A stretch of 64,000 bases of DNA from Bifidobacterium adolescentis ATCC 15703 (GCF_000010425.1 NC_008618.1:365946-429945); one strand, 5' to 3'. Positions 51,256 through 61,821 are shown, counted from the first letter of the stretch. The notes: generated by a model from the letters alone, not told the origin. Numbers and translations: made by a program.

Positions 51256-52296
51256 ATGAAGGCAGTCGTTCTCGAAGAGCAGGGCGTCATCAATGTGCGT
51301 GAGGTGCCTGACGTCCCCGCACCTGGTCTAGGCGAGCTGAAGATCGCGCCGCATACCGTTGGTGTGTGCGGTTCCGACCTGCACTATTACACTCATGGTC
51401 GCGTGGGCAAATATGTGGTGGAGCAGCCGATGATTCTCGGTCATGAGGCTTCCGGCACGGTGGTTGAGGTCGGTCCTGGCGTCGAAGGCTTCAAAGTGGG
51501 CGATCGTGTGGCCATGGAGCCCGGCATTCCGGATATGAGTTCGCGTGCCAGCAAACTGGGCATGTATAACGTCGATCCTGCGGTGCGTTTCTTTGCCACT
51601 CCGCCGATTGATGGCTGCCTGTGCGAAACGGTGAACCATCCTGCGGCGTTCACCTACAAGCTGCCCGACAATGTGAGCTTCGGTGAGGGTGCGCTGCTTG
51701 AACCGTTGGCTGTGGGCATGTGGTCCGCCACCAAGGCTCGTATCAAGCCGGGCGATGTCTGCGTGGTCACCGGATCGGGTACGGTCGGCATGCTGACCGC
51801 GTCGTGCGCGTTGGCAGGTGGCGCTTCCAAGGTGCTGATTTCTGATGTGTCGGCAATCAAATTGGCGATTGCGGCTCAGATTCCAGGTATTATTCCGGTG
51901 GATCTCACCAAAGAGGATCTGGTGGAGCGCGTCCGTGAGGAAACGGGGGGTTGGGGTGCTGATGTGGCTTTCGAGTGCTCGGGCTCGCCGAAGTCATACG
52001 AGACATTCTGGAAGCTGATTGCTCCCGGTGGCGCTGCCGTTATCGTTGGCATTCCGGTCAGTCCGGTGGCTATCGACATTACGGAACTGCAGGCTACCGA
52101 GGTGCGCATCGAAAATATCTTCCGTTATGCCAATGTGTATCAGAAGGCCATCGACCTCGTGGCTAACGGTAAACTGAATCTGAAGCCATTCATCACCGAC
52201 ACCTATGCGATGGAGGATGCCAAGGCGGCGTTTGATCGCATGGCCGAGGGGCGTCCTGGAGATATTAAGCTGCAGATTACCGTGAATAACGACTGA
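51256..52296 (+). CDS. zinc-dependent polyol dehydrogenase (xylitol/sorbitol dehydrogenase-like)
   Basis: This 346-residue medium-chain dehydrogenase oxidises a polyol with NAD+. Catalytic zinc residues lie in [11 protein letters not shown] and [26 protein letters not shown] and FFATPPIDG are strings seen in sorbitol/xylitol dehydrogenases, and the structural-zinc cysteines are absent as in many of these. Nucleotide motif GSGTVG. AAAGGAGA serves as SD. It pairs with the MFS transporter just upstream. Sorbitol, xylitol and arabitol cannot be separated by sequence. Confidence 0.88.
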   Translation: MKAVVLEEQGVINVREVPDVPAPGLGELKIAPHTVGVCGSDLHYYTHGRVGKYVVEQPMILGHEASGTVVEVGPGVEGFKVGDRVAMEPGIPDMSSRASKLGMYNVDPAVRFFATPPIDGCLCETVNHPAAFTYKLPDNVSFGEGALLEPLAVGMWSATKARIKPGDVCVVTGSGTVGMLTASCALAGGASKVLISDVSAIKLAIAAQIPGIIPVDLTKEDLVERVREETGGWGADVAFECSGSPKSYETFWKLIAPGGAAVIVGIPVSPVAIDITELQATEVRIENIFRYANVYQKAIDLVANGKLNLKPFITDTYAMEDAKAAFDRMAEGRPGDIKLQITVNND

Positions 52297-52335
52297 CGTT
52301 ACGCACGTTACGGAACGACGAAAGGGGTCTAGGCC

Positions 52336-53307
52336 ATGGGTGCTGTTGTACAAGTCAACGATAATCGGCATGGGAAGACGGCTTTGGCTCAGACCTCTTT
52401 TGGTGGATTCGTGCCGAAAGGTGGAAGTTCGAACGATTCCGGCGTATTGGAGATCATTGTGCCGGACGCGCAGGCTTCGGTGCGTTGGGTGAAGCATGGC
52501 TACCCAAGCTCGTTGGCGAAATGGCATCATCATCCTCATATTGAAATTCATCTGATTCGGGAAGGTACCGGATTGATGATGGCGGGCAATGCCGTTGTTC
52601 CGTATGAGGCCGGGCAGGTTGCGCTGATTGGTTCGAATCTTCCGCATAATTGGGTGTCCGACATCGCTCCGGGGGAGCGGCTTCGTCAGCGTGATGTGGT
52701 GTGCCATGTGCGTCCGGAAACCATACGTCTGCTGATGTCTGGATTTCCGGAAACGTCTGGTTTTGCAATGGTGTTGAGGCGTGCGGGGCAGGCGTTGGTG
52801 CTGAGCGGTGAATCCGCTCGTCAGGCCGGTTCGATTCTGGAAAGCATGGAGGAACATAGTCTTGCTTGCCGTGTTAGTGATCTGATTCGTGTGTTGGATG
52901 TGTTCGCGCATGCCTCAGCAGATGAATCCTATACAGTGGTTGCGTCCGGATACGATCCGGCTGTATGCAGTGGTGCGGAAAGTGTGGTCAACGATGCCAT
53001 TGAGTACATTTCCTCGCATCTGAGCGGTGAAATTAGCCTGGATTTGGCCGCTCGTCAGGCTGGAATGAGTGTGTCGGCTTTCTCTCGTCTGTTCAAAAGG
53101 GCCGCAGGAATAAGGTTTTCGGATTTTGTTCGACGATTGCGTATCGGGCATGCGTGCAGATTGCTGACGACCACGAATCAAAGCGTCGCGTCGATTCGTC
53201 GTGCTTGCGGATATGGAAACGCTTCGAATTTCAATCGTCGTTTCTTTGAAGAAACAGGCGAAACTCCTACTGGCTGGCGGAAAAAATACATTGGACGGAC
53301 AAGATAA
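52336..53307 (+). CDS. AraC family transcriptional regulator
   Basis: This 323-residue regulator has an N-terminal cupin domain (WHHHPHIEIHLIREGTG, about 55-130) for ligand binding and a C-terminal AraC DNA-binding domain with two helix-turn-helix motifs (about 218-320): SLDLAARQAGMSVSAFSRLF and [20 protein letters not shown]. It lies 39 bases after the dehydrogenase and probably activates the transporter-dehydrogenase operon in the presence of a polyol. Confidence 0.9.
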   Translation: MGAVVQVNDNRHGKTALAQTSFGGFVPKGGSSNDSGVLEIIVPDAQASVRWVKHGYPSSLAKWHHHPHIEIHLIREGTGLMMAGNAVVPYEAGQVALIGSNLPHNWVSDIAPGERLRQRDVVCHVRPETIRLLMSGFPETSGFAMVLRRAGQALVLSGESARQAGSILESMEEHSLACRVSDLIRVLDVFAHASADESYTVVASGYDPAVCSGAESVVNDAIEYISSHLSGEISLDLAARQAGMSVSAFSRLFKRAAGIRFSDFVRRLRIGHACRLLTTTNQSVASIRRACGYGNASNFNRRFFEETGETPTGWRKKYIGRTR

Positions 53308-53331
53308 GTAAATAAACTTTGTAAAAGTTTG

Positions 53332-53349
53332 ATATGATTGATATCATAT
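53332..53349. repeat. AT-rich inverted repeat after the AraC gene
   Basis: ATATGAT and ATCATAT flank TGAT. A weak terminator or operator. The 353-base space that follows holds an unusually good SD sequence (53372-53380) without a substantial gene, a possible 14-codon reading frame (53393-53437) and the adhE control region. Confidence 0.4.
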
Positions 53350-53496
53350 AGAAAATACTTTTATAAAAGATGAGGAGGTGAGACTTGAGAAAGTGTGTGT
53401 GATTTATGATAAAAAGCAACAAAAACGCTCAAAATGATGTTTTTAAAGCTTTTTCTCTTCACAAAAGAACGCAATCTAAACATTAAATGAACAGAA

Positions 53497-53570
53497 TATA
53501 ATATTTCTCTTGCGACACGACGCAGTGGAAAATCATATTGCATACTCACTAAAGTGTGTCCTAGGTCACA
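53497..53570 (+). promoter_or_regulatory. adhE control region with Rex-like operator
   Basis: TGTGTCCTAGGTCACA (53555-53570) differs at one base from the TGTGA-N6-TCACA operator of the redox sensor Rex. It lies nine bases after a CATACT hexamer (53541-53546); TATAAT is at 53497. A variant of the recurrent motif, GCGACACGA, is at 53512. Rex control of adhE is known in several Gram-positive bacteria; here it is inference. Confidence 0.55.
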
Positions 53571-53660
53571 AAAGACCAGCAACGCGTCCATCCGCTTCGA
53601 GGCGGGTGGAATAACGGGAAACTACTTTGCAAACCCCCAAAGAATCGAGGAGGACTTCAA

Positions 53661-56393
53661 GTGGCAGACGCAAAGAAGAAGGAAGAGCCGACCAAGCCGA
53701 CTCCGGAAGAGAAGCTCGCCGCAGCCGAGGCTGAGGTCGACGCTCTGGTCAAGAAGGGCCTGAAGGCTCTTGATGAATTCGAGAAGCTCGATCAGAAGCA
53801 GGTTGACCACATCGTGGCCAAGGCTTCCGTCGCAGCCCTGAACAAGCACTTGGTGCTCGCCAAGATGGCCGTCGAGGAGACCCACCGTGGTCTGGTCGAA
53901 GACAAGGCCACCAAGAACATCTTCGCCTGCGAGCATGTCACCAACTACCTGGCTGGTCAGAAGACCGTCGGCATCATCCGCGAGGACGACGTGCTGGGCA
54001 TCGACGAAATCGCCGAGCCGGTTGGCGTCGTCGCTGGCGTGACCCCGGTCACCAACCCGACCTCCACCGCCATCTTCAAGTCGCTGATCGCACTGAAGAC
54101 CCGCTGCCCGATCATCTTCGGCTTCCACCCGGGCGCACAGAACTGCTCCGTCGCGGCCGCCAAGATCGTTCGCGATGCCGCTATCGCAGCAGGCGCTCCT
54201 GAGAACTGTATTCAGTGGATCGAGCATCCGTCCATCGAGGCCACTGGCGCCCTGATGAAGCATGATGGTGTCGCCACCATCCTCGCCACCGGTGGTCCGG
54301 GCATGGTCAAGGCCGCATACTCCTCCGGCAAGCCGGCCCTGGGCGTCGGCGCGGGCAATGCTCCGGCATACGTTGACAAGAACGTCGACGTCGTGCGTGC
54401 AGCCAACGATCTGATTCTTTCCAAGCACTTCGATTACGGCATGATCTGCGCTACCGAGCAGGCCATCATCGCCGACAAGGACATCTACGCTCCGCTCGTT
54501 AAGGAACTCAAGCGTCGCAAGGCCTATTTCGTGAACGCTGACGAGAAGGCCAAGCTCGAGCAGTACATGTTCGGCTGCACCGCTTACTCCGGACAGACCC
54601 CGAAGCTCAACTCCGTGGTGCCGGGCAAGTCCCCGCAGTACATCGCCAAGGCCGCCGGCTTCGAGATTCCGGAAGACGCCACCATCCTTGCCGCTGAGTG
54701 CAAGGAAGTCGGCGAGAACGAGCCGCTGACCATGGAGAAGCTTGCTCCGGTCCAGGCCGTGCTGAAGTCCGACAACAAGGAACAGGCCTTCGAGATGTGC
54801 GAAGCCATGCTGAAGCATGGCGCCGGCCACACCGCCGCCATCCACACCAACGACCGTGACCTGGTCCGCGAGTACGGCCAGCGCATGCACGCCTGCCGTA
54901 TCATCTGGAACTCCCCGAGCTCCCTCGGCGGCGTGGGCGACATCTACAACGCCATCGCTCCGTCCCTGACCCTGGGCTGCGGCTCCTACGGCGGCAACTC
55001 CGTGTCCGGCAACGTCCAGGCAGTCAACCTCATCAACATCAAGCGCATCGCTCGGAGGAACAACAACATGCAGTGGTTCAAGATTCCGGCCAAGACCTAC
55101 TTCGAGCCGAACGCCATCAAGTACCTGCGCGACATGTACGGCATCGAAAAGGCCGTCATCGTGTGCGATAAGGTCATGGAGCAGCTCGGCATCGTTGACA
55201 AGATCATCGATCAGCTGCGTGCACGTTCCAACCGCGTGACCTTCCGTATCATCGATTATGTCGAGCCGGAGCCGAGCGTGGAGACCGTCGAACGTGGCGC
55301 CGCCATGATGCGCGAGGAGTTCGAGCCGGATACCATCATCGCCGTCGGCGGTGGTTCCCCGATGGATGCGTCCAAGATTATGTGGCTGCTGTACGAGCAC
55401 CCGGAAATCTCCTTCTCCGATGTGCGTGAGAAGTTCTTCGATATCCGTAAGCGCGCGTTCAAGATTCCGCCGCTGGGCAAGAAGGCCAAGCTGGTCTGCA
55501 TTCCGACTTCTTCCGGCACCGGTTCCGAAGTCACGCCGTTCGCTGTGATTACCGACCACAAGACCGGCTATAAGTACCCGATCACCGATTACGCGCTGAC
55601 CCCGTCCGTCGCTATCGTCGATCCGGTGCTGGCACGTACTCAGCCGCGCAAGCTGGCTTCCGATGCTGGTTTCGATGCTCTGACCCACGCTTTTGAGGCT
55701 TATGTGTCCGTGTATGCCAACGACTTCACCGATGGTATGGCATTGCACGCTGCCAAGCTGGTTTGGGACAACCTCGCTGAGTCCGTCAATGGCGAGCCGG
55801 GTGAGGAGAAGACCCGTGCCCAGGAGAAGATGCATAATGCCGCCACCATGGCCGGCATGGCTTTCGGCTCCGCCTTCCTCGGCATGTGCCACGGCATGGC
55901 CCACACCATTGGTGCACTGTGCCACGTTGCCCACGGTCGTACCAACTCCATCCTCCTGCCGTACGTGATCCGTTACAACGGTTCCGTCCCGGAGGAGCCG
56001 ACCAGCTGGCCGAAGTACAACAAGTACATCGCTCCGGAACGCTACCAGGAGATCGCCAAGAACCTTGGCGTGAACCCGGGCAAGACTCCGGAAGAGGGCG
56101 TCGAGAACCTGGCCAAGGCTGTTGAGGATTACCGTGACAACAAGCTCGGTATGAACAAGAGCTTCCAGGAGTGCGGTGTGGATGAGGACTACTATTGGTC
56201 CATCATCGACCAGATCGGCATGCGCGCCTACGAAGACCAGTGCGCACCGGCGAACCCGCGTATCCCGCAGATCGAGGATATGAAGGATATCGCCATTGCC
56301 GCCTACTACGGCGTCAGCCAGGCGGAAGGCCACAAGCTGCGCGTCCAGCGTCAGGGCGAAGCCGCTACGGAGGAAGCTTCCGAGCGCGCCTGA
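53661..56393 (+). CDS. adhE: bifunctional acetaldehyde-CoA/alcohol dehydrogenase
   Basis: AdhE (910 residues) reduces acetyl-CoA to acetaldehyde and then ethanol, regenerating NAD+ in the bifid shunt. The N-terminal aldehyde dehydrogenase domain (about 45-470) has its cysteine near residue 263 in [11 protein letters not shown]. The C-terminal iron alcohol dehydrogenase (about 480-890) has [11 protein letters not shown] and iron-ligand histidines in [10 protein letters not shown] and [19 protein letters not shown]. The GTG start has a GAGGAGG SD. The long upstream region contains a Rex-like site; a strong terminator follows. Confidence 0.97.
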   Translation: MADAKKKEEPTKPTPEEKLAAAEAEVDALVKKGLKALDEFEKLDQKQVDHIVAKASVAALNKHLVLAKMAVEETHRGLVEDKATKNIFACEHVTNYLAGQKTVGIIREDDVLGIDEIAEPVGVVAGVTPVTNPTSTAIFKSLIALKTRCPIIFGFHPGAQNCSVAAAKIVRDAAIAAGAPENCIQWIEHPSIEATGALMKHDGVATILATGGPGMVKAAYSSGKPALGVGAGNAPAYVDKNVDVVRAANDLILSKHFDYGMICATEQAIIADKDIYAPLVKELKRRKAYFVNADEKAKLEQYMFGCTAYSGQTPKLNSVVPGKSPQYIAKAAGFEIPEDATILAAECKEVGENEPLTMEKLAPVQAVLKSDNKEQAFEMCEAMLKHGAGHTAAIHTNDRDLVREYGQRMHACRIIWNSPSSLGGVGDIYNAIAPSLTLGCGSYGGNSVSGNVQAVNLINIKRIARRNNNMQWFKIPAKTYFEPNAIKYLRDMYGIEKAVIVCDKVMEQLGIVDKIIDQLRARSNRVTFRIIDYVEPEPSVETVERGAAMMREEFEPDTIIAVGGGSPMDASKIMWLLYEHPEISFSDVREKFFDIRKRAFKIPPLGKKAKLVCIPTSSGTGSEVTPFAVITDHKTGYKYPITDYALTPSVAIVDPVLARTQPRKLASDAGFDALTHAFEAYVSVYANDFTDGMALHAAKLVWDNLAESVNGEPGEEKTRAQEKMHNAATMAGMAFGSAFLGMCHGMAHTIGALCHVAHGRTNSILLPYVIRYNGSVPEEPTSWPKYNKYIAPERYQEIAKNLGVNPGKTPEEGVENLAKAVEDYRDNKLGMNKSFQECGVDEDYYWSIIDQIGMRAYEDQCAPANPRIPQIEDMKDIAIAAYYGVSQAEGHKLRVQRQGEAATEEASERA

Positions 56394-56460
56394 TCGCAAT
56401 ATCGCAACGTAACTCCTTATATAAAAGATGTGAAGTGAAGCGTATATAAGAAGTCGTGCA

Positions 56461-56497
56461 AAAGGAGCCTGATGGGAAACCATCAGGCTCCTTTTTT
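56461..56497 (+). terminator. adhE terminator
   Basis: A 15-bp stem (56461-56475 with 56480-56494) over a GAAA tetraloop, followed by T residues. Confidence 0.95.
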
Positions 56498-56852
56498 ATA
56501 GTGAGGGGGAAGTGGACCGTCGCCGTTACCTTCCGCGTTCTTCATCGAAAGAAGACGCGTGATTGTGTTGGCGCGACACCGCGAAAAACGTTGGAAAAAC
56601 CGCGACACGCGCGAATTCCATATGTTCACCCCTGATGCTTAGATAAAGAAGTTGCCTGATTTTAGGGCTCGCAAATTGTAATTCAAAAAGCGAGCGTGGC
56701 ACAGCGGCTCACTCCGGTGAGAAGCTGCATGGCTGCGCACTGATGTGGTATGGCCACGGAACTTCCACGGTTCCGGGGGTCTTCTGCGCCGGTGCCCTTG
56801 GAAGCAGGCTGGTAAACAGTAAATAACGAATCGCTAGAAAGGGCGGAAGGCA
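56498..56852 (+). promoter_or_regulatory. S10 operon promoter region and leader
   Basis: This 355-base stretch has no gene. It carries GCGACACC (56573) and GCGACACGC (56602) on the coding strand; a -10-like TTAGAT lies at 56639, 37 bases after the second. TTGCCT (56652) with TTGTAA (56676) is another possible promoter. The following 170 bases are GC-rich with several small stems, a plausible S10-operon leader. No terminator with a T run was seen. Confidence 0.45.
56602..56610 (+). promoter_or_regulatory. GCGACACGC motif upstream of rpsJ
   Basis: Exact copy of the recurrent 9-mer, same strand as the S10 operon, with a related GCGACACC 29 bases upstream. Confidence 0.4.
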
Positions 56853-57161
56853 ATGGCGGGACAGAAAATCCGCATCAGGCTTAAGTCCTATGACCATGAG
56901 GTCATCGACCAATCGGCGAAGAAGATCGTCGAAACGGTGACGAACGCGGGCGCAACTGTGGTTGGCCCGGTTCCGCTCCCGACCGAGAAGAACGTGTTGG
57001 TCGTTATCCGTTCTCCTCACAAGTACAAGGATTCTCGCGAGCATTTCGAGATGCGCACTCATAAGCGTCTCATCGACATTGTGGACCCGACCCCGAAGGC
57101 CGTGGACTCCCTCATGCATATTGATCTGCCCGCAGACGTGAACATCGAGATCAAGCTGTAA
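56853..57161 (+). CDS. rpsJ: 30S ribosomal protein S10
   Basis: S10 (102 residues; also NusE in antitermination) with the opening [19 protein letters not shown] and [32 protein letters not shown] gives the SD. It heads the S10 operon. Confidence 0.99.
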   Translation: MAGQKIRIRLKSYDHEVIDQSAKKIVETVTNAGATVVGPVPLPTEKNVLVVIRSPHKYKDSREHFEMRTHKRLIDIVDPTPKAVDSLMHIDLPADVNIEIKL

Positions 57162-57178
57162 GGGAGGAGGGAACCATT

Positions 57179-57820
57179 ATGTCTAATCGCACTGCACTGC
57201 TGGGCAAGAAGCTCGGTATGTCTCAGGTCTGGGACGAGAACGGTTTCTTCGTTCCTGTGACCCTCGTTGACGTGTCCACCAACGTGGTGACCGCTGTCAA
57301 GTCCGAAGAGTCCGACGGCTACAAGGCTGTTCAGCTTGGCTACGGCCAGGTTGACCCGACCAAGGTGACCAAGCCGCTCGCCGGCCACTTCGCCAAGGCT
57401 GGCGTCACCCCGCGTCGTCACCTCGCTGAGGTCCGCACCGATAACGCCGAAGAGTTCGAGCCGGGTCAGGAGCTGACCGCTGAGCTGTTCCCGGAAGGCA
57501 CCCTGGTCGACGTGACCGGTACCACCAAGGGCAAGGGCTTCGCAGGCACCATCAAGCGTTGGGGCTTCAAGTCCTATCGTCGTACCCACGGCTCTCACAA
57601 GAACGAGCGTCGTCCTGGCTCTGTTGGCGCATGCGCCACCCCGAGCCGCATCCTCAAGGGCAAGCGCATGGCTGGCCGCATGGGTCATGTGACCAACACC
57701 GCGCTGAACCTCACCATCGTTTCGTCGGATGTTGAGAACGGCGTGCTGGCTATCAAGGGCGCCATTCCGGGCCCGAAGGGCAGCATCGTTCTCGTCCGTT
57801 CGGCAGTGAAGGGAGCCTGA
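57179..57820 (+). CDS. rplC: 50S ribosomal protein L3
   Basis: L3 (213 residues) reaches the peptidyl-transferase centre. LLGKKLGMSQVWDENG, the central KGKGFAGTIKRWGFK and GSVGACATPSRILKGKRMAG are characteristic. A GGGAGGAGGG SD lies before the ATG. Confidence 0.99.
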   Translation: MSNRTALLGKKLGMSQVWDENGFFVPVTLVDVSTNVVTAVKSEESDGYKAVQLGYGQVDPTKVTKPLAGHFAKAGVTPRRHLAEVRTDNAEEFEPGQELTAELFPEGTLVDVTGTTKGKGFAGTIKRWGFKSYRRTHGSHKNERRPGSVGACATPSRILKGKRMAGRMGHVTNTALNLTIVSSDVENGVLAIKGAIPGPKGSIVLVRSAVKGA

Positions 57821-57826
57821 TAAATC

Positions 57827-58492
57827 ATGGCAAACGTTACTCTGAACGTCACCGATAACCAGGGCAAGGCCACCGGCACCGTCGATGCCCCGGCTGAGAT
57901 CTTCGGCTTCTCCGCTGAAGAAGTTCAGTCCCGCATCCCGCTGATCCACCAGGTCGTCATCGCCCAGCTCGCCGCTGCTCGCCAGGGCACCCACGCCACC
58001 AAGACTCGTGGCATGGTTTCCGGCGGTGGCCGCAAGCCGTGGAAGCAGAAGGGCACCGGTCGTGCTCGTCAGGGCTCCATCCGTGCACCGCAGTGGTACC
58101 ACGGCGGCACCGTGTTCGGTCCGCAGCCGCGTGACTACTCCCAGCGCACCCCGAAGAAGATGAAGGCCGCTGCTCTGAAGTACGTGCTTTCCGATCGTGC
58201 CAATGCCGGTCATGTGGCCGTTGTCGACTTCGGTGTTTCCGAAGCCCCGTCCACCAAGGCCGCCGTTGCCGCTCTTACCCCGGTGACCGAGAACAAGTTC
58301 ACCACCGTGGTGCTCTCTCGCGAGAATGTGAACGAATGGCTTTCCGTTCGTAACATCCCGACCGTTCACCCGATCTTCGCCGATCAGCTCAACACGTACG
58401 ATGTGGTCACCGCTCAGTACGTGGTCTTCTCCAAGGAAGGCTTTGATGCTTTCCTCGCTGCGAAGGCTGAGCCGGCTGCAAAGGAGGCCTGA
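57827..58492 (+). CDS. rplD: 50S ribosomal protein L4
   Basis: L4 (221 residues) lines the exit tunnel. [20 protein letters not shown] and [19 protein letters not shown] form the tunnel loop. It begins six bases after rplC; in some bacteria L4 also represses this operon. Confidence 0.99.
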   Translation: MANVTLNVTDNQGKATGTVDAPAEIFGFSAEEVQSRIPLIHQVVIAQLAAARQGTHATKTRGMVSGGGRKPWKQKGTGRARQGSIRAPQWYHGGTVFGPQPRDYSQRTPKKMKAAALKYVLSDRANAGHVAVVDFGVSEAPSTKAAVAALTPVTENKFTTVVLSRENVNEWLSVRNIPTVHPIFADQLNTYDVVTAQYVVFSKEGFDAFLAAKAEPAAKEA

Positions 58493-58497
58493 TTTTC

Positions 58498-58794
58498 ATG
58501 GTCGCTATTCACAAGCCCGCACACGACATCATCCTCAAGCCTGTCGTTTCTGAGAAGAGCTACGCTCTGTCCGATCGCGGTCAGTACACCTTCGTGGTGG
58601 CCCCGAACGCGAACAAGGTTCAGATCAAGCAGGCAATCGAAGAGATCTTCAATGTCAAGGTGACGAACGTCAACACCCTCAACCGCGCCGGCAAGCGCCA
58701 GCGCACCCGCAACGGTTTCGGCCAGCGCGTCAATCAGAAGCGCGCCATCGTGACCGTCGCCGAGGGCCAGACGATCGACATCTTCGGTAACTGA
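58498..58794 (+). CDS. rplW: 50S ribosomal protein L23
   Basis: L23 (98 residues) sits at the tunnel exit and docks trigger factor and SRP. It has [11 protein letters not shown], and [20 protein letters not shown]. The SD AAGGAGG overlaps the end of rplD. Confidence 0.99.
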   Translation: MVAIHKPAHDIILKPVVSEKSYALSDRGQYTFVVAPNANKVQIKQAIEEIFNVKVTNVNTLNRAGKRQRTRNGFGQRVNQKRAIVTVAEGQTIDIFGN

Positions 58795-58830
58795 AGGCTA
58801 GCCGAGAAAAGTTAAAGGAAGAACTAGATT

Positions 58831-59661
58831 ATGGCTATCCGCGTTTATAAGCCGACGACTGCAGGCCGCCGTAACGCGTCCGTCTCGGACTTCTCCGAGC
58901 TTACGCGCTCCACGCCTGAGAAGTCGCTGGTTCGCAAGCTCAGCAAGACTGGCGGTCGTAACTCCTACGGCCGTATGACCTCCCGTCATCGCGGCGGCGG
59001 TCACAAGCGCCAGTACCGTCTCATCGACTTCAAGCGTTGGGACAAGGACGGCGTGCCGGCCAAGGTCGCTCACATCGAGTACGACCCGAACCGTTCCGCC
59101 CGCATCGCACTGCTGCACTACGCAGACGGTGAGAAGCGTTACATCATCGCTCCGGAAGGCATCAAGCAGGGCGACGTCATCGAGACCGGCGCTCAGGCTG
59201 ATATCAAGCCGGGCAACAACCTGCCGCTGCGCAACATCCCGACCGGTACCGTGGTGCACGCGATTGAGCTCCGCCCGCTGGGTGGCGCCAAGATCGCCCG
59301 CTCCGCCGGTGCTGCCGTGCAGCTCGTCGCCAAGGATGGCGCCTACGCTCAGCTGCGTATGCCGTCCGGCGAAATCCGCAACGTGGACGCTCGCTGCCGC
59401 GCGACCGTTGGTGAGGTCGGTAATTCCGATCACGCCAACATCCAGCTTGGCAAGGCAGGCCGCGCTCGTTGGATGGGCAAGCGCCCGATCACCCGTGGTG
59501 AGTCCATGAACCCTGTCGATCACCCGCACGGCGGTCGTACCCGCGGTGGCAAGCCGCCGGTTTCTCCGTGGGGCAAGGGCGAGGTTCGTACCCGCCGTCC
59601 GAAGAAGGCTTCGAACAAGATGATTGTTCGTCGTCGCCCGAATGGTAAGAACCGTAAGTAA
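58831..59661 (+). CDS. rplB: 50S ribosomal protein L2
   Basis: L2 (276 residues) is needed for peptidyl transfer and subunit association. [19 protein letters not shown] and the C-terminal [19 protein letters not shown]-type motif (here [20 protein letters not shown]) identify it. AAAGGAAG serves as SD. Confidence 0.99.
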   Translation: MAIRVYKPTTAGRRNASVSDFSELTRSTPEKSLVRKLSKTGGRNSYGRMTSRHRGGGHKRQYRLIDFKRWDKDGVPAKVAHIEYDPNRSARIALLHYADGEKRYIIAPEGIKQGDVIETGAQADIKPGNNLPLRNIPTGTVVHAIELRPLGGAKIARSAGAAVQLVAKDGAYAQLRMPSGEIRNVDARCRATVGEVGNSDHANIQLGKAGRARWMGKRPITRGESMNPVDHPHGGRTRGGKPPVSPWGKGEVRTRRPKKASNKMIVRRRPNGKNRK

Positions 59662-59676
59662 GGGAGTGTCGAGTAG

Positions 59677-59955
59677 ATGACTCGTAGCATCAAGAAGGGC
59701 CCCTTCGTCGACGCCCACCTGCAGAAGAAAGTCGACGAGCAGAACGAGAAGGGTACGCACAACGTCATCAAGACGTGGTCCCGTCGTTCGATGATTACCC
59801 CTGATTTCATCGGACACACCTTCGCCGTTCATGATGGCCGCAAGCATGTTCCGGTGTTCGTCACCGAATCCATGGTTGGCCACAAGCTCGGTGAGTTCGC
59901 CCCGACCAAGACCTTCAAGGGTCATGTGAAGGACGACAAGAAGGCACGCCGCTAA
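59677..59955 (+). CDS. rpsS: 30S ribosomal protein S19
   Basis: S19 (92 residues) contacts tRNA in the 30S head. [20 protein letters not shown] and [20 protein letters not shown] are family strings. GGGAGTG provides the SD. Confidence 0.99.
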   Translation: MTRSIKKGPFVDAHLQKKVDEQNEKGTHNVIKTWSRRSMITPDFIGHTFAVHDGRKHVPVFVTESMVGHKLGEFAPTKTFKGHVKDDKKARR

Positions 59956-59971
59956 AGGAGAGTAAGGACAC

Positions 59972-60331
59972 ATGGAAGCTAAAGCAATCGCTCGTCACGT
60001 CCGCGTGACGCCGCGCAAGGCTCGCCGTATGGTCGACCTCATCCGAGGCAAGAAGGCGACCGAAGCCATCACCATTCTGAAGTTCGCTCCGCAGGACGCA
60101 TCCCTCCCGGTGCGTAAGGTCCTGGAGAGCGCCATCGCGAACGCTCGTGTGAAGGCCGACAAGGCCGGCGAGCCGTTCCGCGAGAACGACCTGGTCGTGA
60201 AGGAGACCTATGTGGACGAAGGCGTGACGCTCAAGCGTTTCCGCGCCCGTGCACAGGGCCGTGCCGCTCGTATCAACAAGCGCACCAGCCACATCACGGT
60301 CGTCGTCGCTAACAAGGAAGGAAACCGCTAA
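59972..60331 (+). CDS. rplV: 50S ribosomal protein L22
   Basis: L22 (119 residues) lines the exit tunnel next to L4. [20 protein letters not shown] and the tip loop [20 protein letters not shown] are typical. An AAAGGAGAG SD precedes the ATG. Confidence 0.99.
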   Translation: MEAKAIARHVRVTPRKARRMVDLIRGKKATEAITILKFAPQDASLPVRKVLESAIANARVKADKAGEPFRENDLVVKETYVDEGVTLKRFRARAQGRAARINKRTSHITVVVANKEGNR

Positions 60332-60333
60332 AG

Positions 60334-61137
60334 ATGGGTCAGAAGATCAATCCGTTTGGCTACCGCCTGGGAATCACTGAGAACCATCGTTCCAAGTGGT
60401 TCTCCGATTCCAACAAGGTTGGCGAACGCTACCGCGACTTCGTTCTCGAAGATGACGCCATCCGCAAGGCCATGAGCAAGGACCTCGAGCGTGCGGGCGT
60501 GTCCCGTATCGTCATCGAGCGTACCCGCGACCGCGTGCGTGTGGACATCCACACCGCTCGTCCGGGTATCGTCATCGGCCGTCGTGGCGCTGAGGCTGAG
60601 CGCGTTCGCGCCAAGCTCGAGAAGCTCACCGGCAAGCAGGTCCAGCTCAACATCTTCGAAGTGAAGAACGCCGCACTGGACGCCCAGCTCGTCGCACAGG
60701 GCATCGCTGAGCAGCTCACCAACCGCGTGACCTTCCGTCGCGCGATGCGTAAGGCCCAGCAGGATGCCATGCGTGCAGGCGCCAAGGGTATCCGTATCAA
60801 GCTCTCCGGCCGCCTTGGTGGCGCCGAAATGAGCCGTTCCGAGTTCTATCGCGAGGGTTGCGTTCCGCTGCAGACCCTGCGTGCCCTCATTGATTACGGC
60901 TTCTTCGAGGCCAAGACCACTTACGGCCGTATCGGCGTGAAGGTCTGGATCTACAAGGGTGATATGACCGAGCGTGAGTTCGAAGAGCAGCAGGCACAGC
61001 AGAGCAACAACCGCCAGGGTCGTCGCGGCGATCGTCGTCCGCGTCGCGGCCAGCGCAACGCTGCTCCGCAGCAGAACGCAGCAGCAGAGGCTCCGGCCGC
61101 TGCTGAGGCACCTGCCGCAACGGAAACGAAGGAGTGA
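60334..61137 (+). CDS. rpsC: 30S ribosomal protein S3
   Basis: S3 (267 residues) guards mRNA entry. [20 protein letters not shown], the KH domain with [16 protein letters not shown], and [12 protein letters not shown]-like segment ([18 protein letters not shown]) are present. The C-terminus after about 215 is an actinobacterial extension, basic and then A/E/P-rich. It starts two bases after rplV. Confidence 0.99.
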   Translation: MGQKINPFGYRLGITENHRSKWFSDSNKVGERYRDFVLEDDAIRKAMSKDLERAGVSRIVIERTRDRVRVDIHTARPGIVIGRRGAEAERVRAKLEKLTGKQVQLNIFEVKNAALDAQLVAQGIAEQLTNRVTFRRAMRKAQQDAMRAGAKGIRIKLSGRLGGAEMSRSEFYREGCVPLQTLRALIDYGFFEAKTTYGRIGVKVWIYKGDMTEREFEEQQAQQSNNRQGRRGDRRPRRGQRNAAPQQNAAAEAPAAAEAPAATETKE

Positions 61138-61144
61138 GCTGAGA

Positions 61145-61564
61145 ATGCTTATCCCAAAGAGAACCAAGTATCGTAAGCAGCACCGTCCGGTCCGCCGTGG
61201 CATGTCCAAGGGCGGCAACGAGATCGCTTTCGGCGATTTCGGTATCCAGGCTCTGGCTCCGGCTTATGTGACCAACCGCCAGATCGAGGCCGCTCGTATC
61301 GCCATGACCCGCTACATCAAGCGTGGTGGCCGCGTGTGGATCACGATCTTCCCGGATCGTCCGCTGACCAAGAAGCCGCTCGGCACCCGAATGGGTTCCG
61401 GTAAGGGTACTCCGGAATTCTGGATCGCCAACGTCCACCCGGGTCGCGTTATGTTCGAGATCGGTGGCGTGTCCGAGGATGTCGCTCGTGAGGCTCTGCG
61501 CCGCGCAATCGACAAACTCCCCATGAAGTGCCGTGTTATTGCTCGTGAAGGCGGTGACATCTGA
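61145..61564 (+). CDS. rplP: 50S ribosomal protein L16
   Basis: L16 (139 residues) positions A-site t[23 protein letters not shown] and [19 protein letters not shown] are diagnostic. The longer frame that begins inside rpsC is rejected because these residues are the invariant N-terminus. The stop overlaps the rpmC ATG by one base. Confidence 0.99.
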   Translation: MLIPKRTKYRKQHRPVRRGMSKGGNEIAFGDFGIQALAPAYVTNRQIEAARIAMTRYIKRGGRVWITIFPDRPLTKKPLGTRMGSGKGTPEFWIANVHPGRVMFEIGGVSEDVAREALRRAIDKLPMKCRVIAREGGDI

Positions 61565-61821
61565 TGGCAGTCGGAACTGCAGACTACACCATGAAGAATC
61601 TCAACGAGAAGACCAACGAGGAGATCGAGGGCTTCCTCAAGAAGTCCAAGGAAGAGCTGTTCAACCTGCGCTTCCAGTCCGCGACCGGTCAGCTCGAAAA
61701 CACCGCCCGCCTCAAGGCGGTCAAGCACGACATCGCCAGGATGTACACCATCCTGCGCGAGCGTGAGCTCGGCATCAGCCAGGCCCCCGAGGCGACCGAA
61801 ACGAAAGCTGAGGAGAAGTAA
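61564..61821 (+). CDS. rpmC: 50S ribosomal protein L29
   Basis: L29 (85 residues) sits beside L23 at the tunnel exit. It has an L29 core of two helices with [20 protein letters not shown] and [17 protein letters not shown], and short polar extensions at each end. It overlaps rplP and rpsQ by one base on each side. Confidence 0.97.
   Translation: MAVGTADYTMKNLNEKTNEEIEGFLKKSKEELFNLRFQSATGQLENTARLKAVKHDIARMYTILRERELGISQAPEATETKAEEK

Noticed and set aside
53622-56483. A 953-codon minus-strand open frame opposite adhE
   Set aside because: The plus strand encodes an unmistakable AdhE over the same bases; the antisense product shows no family motifs.
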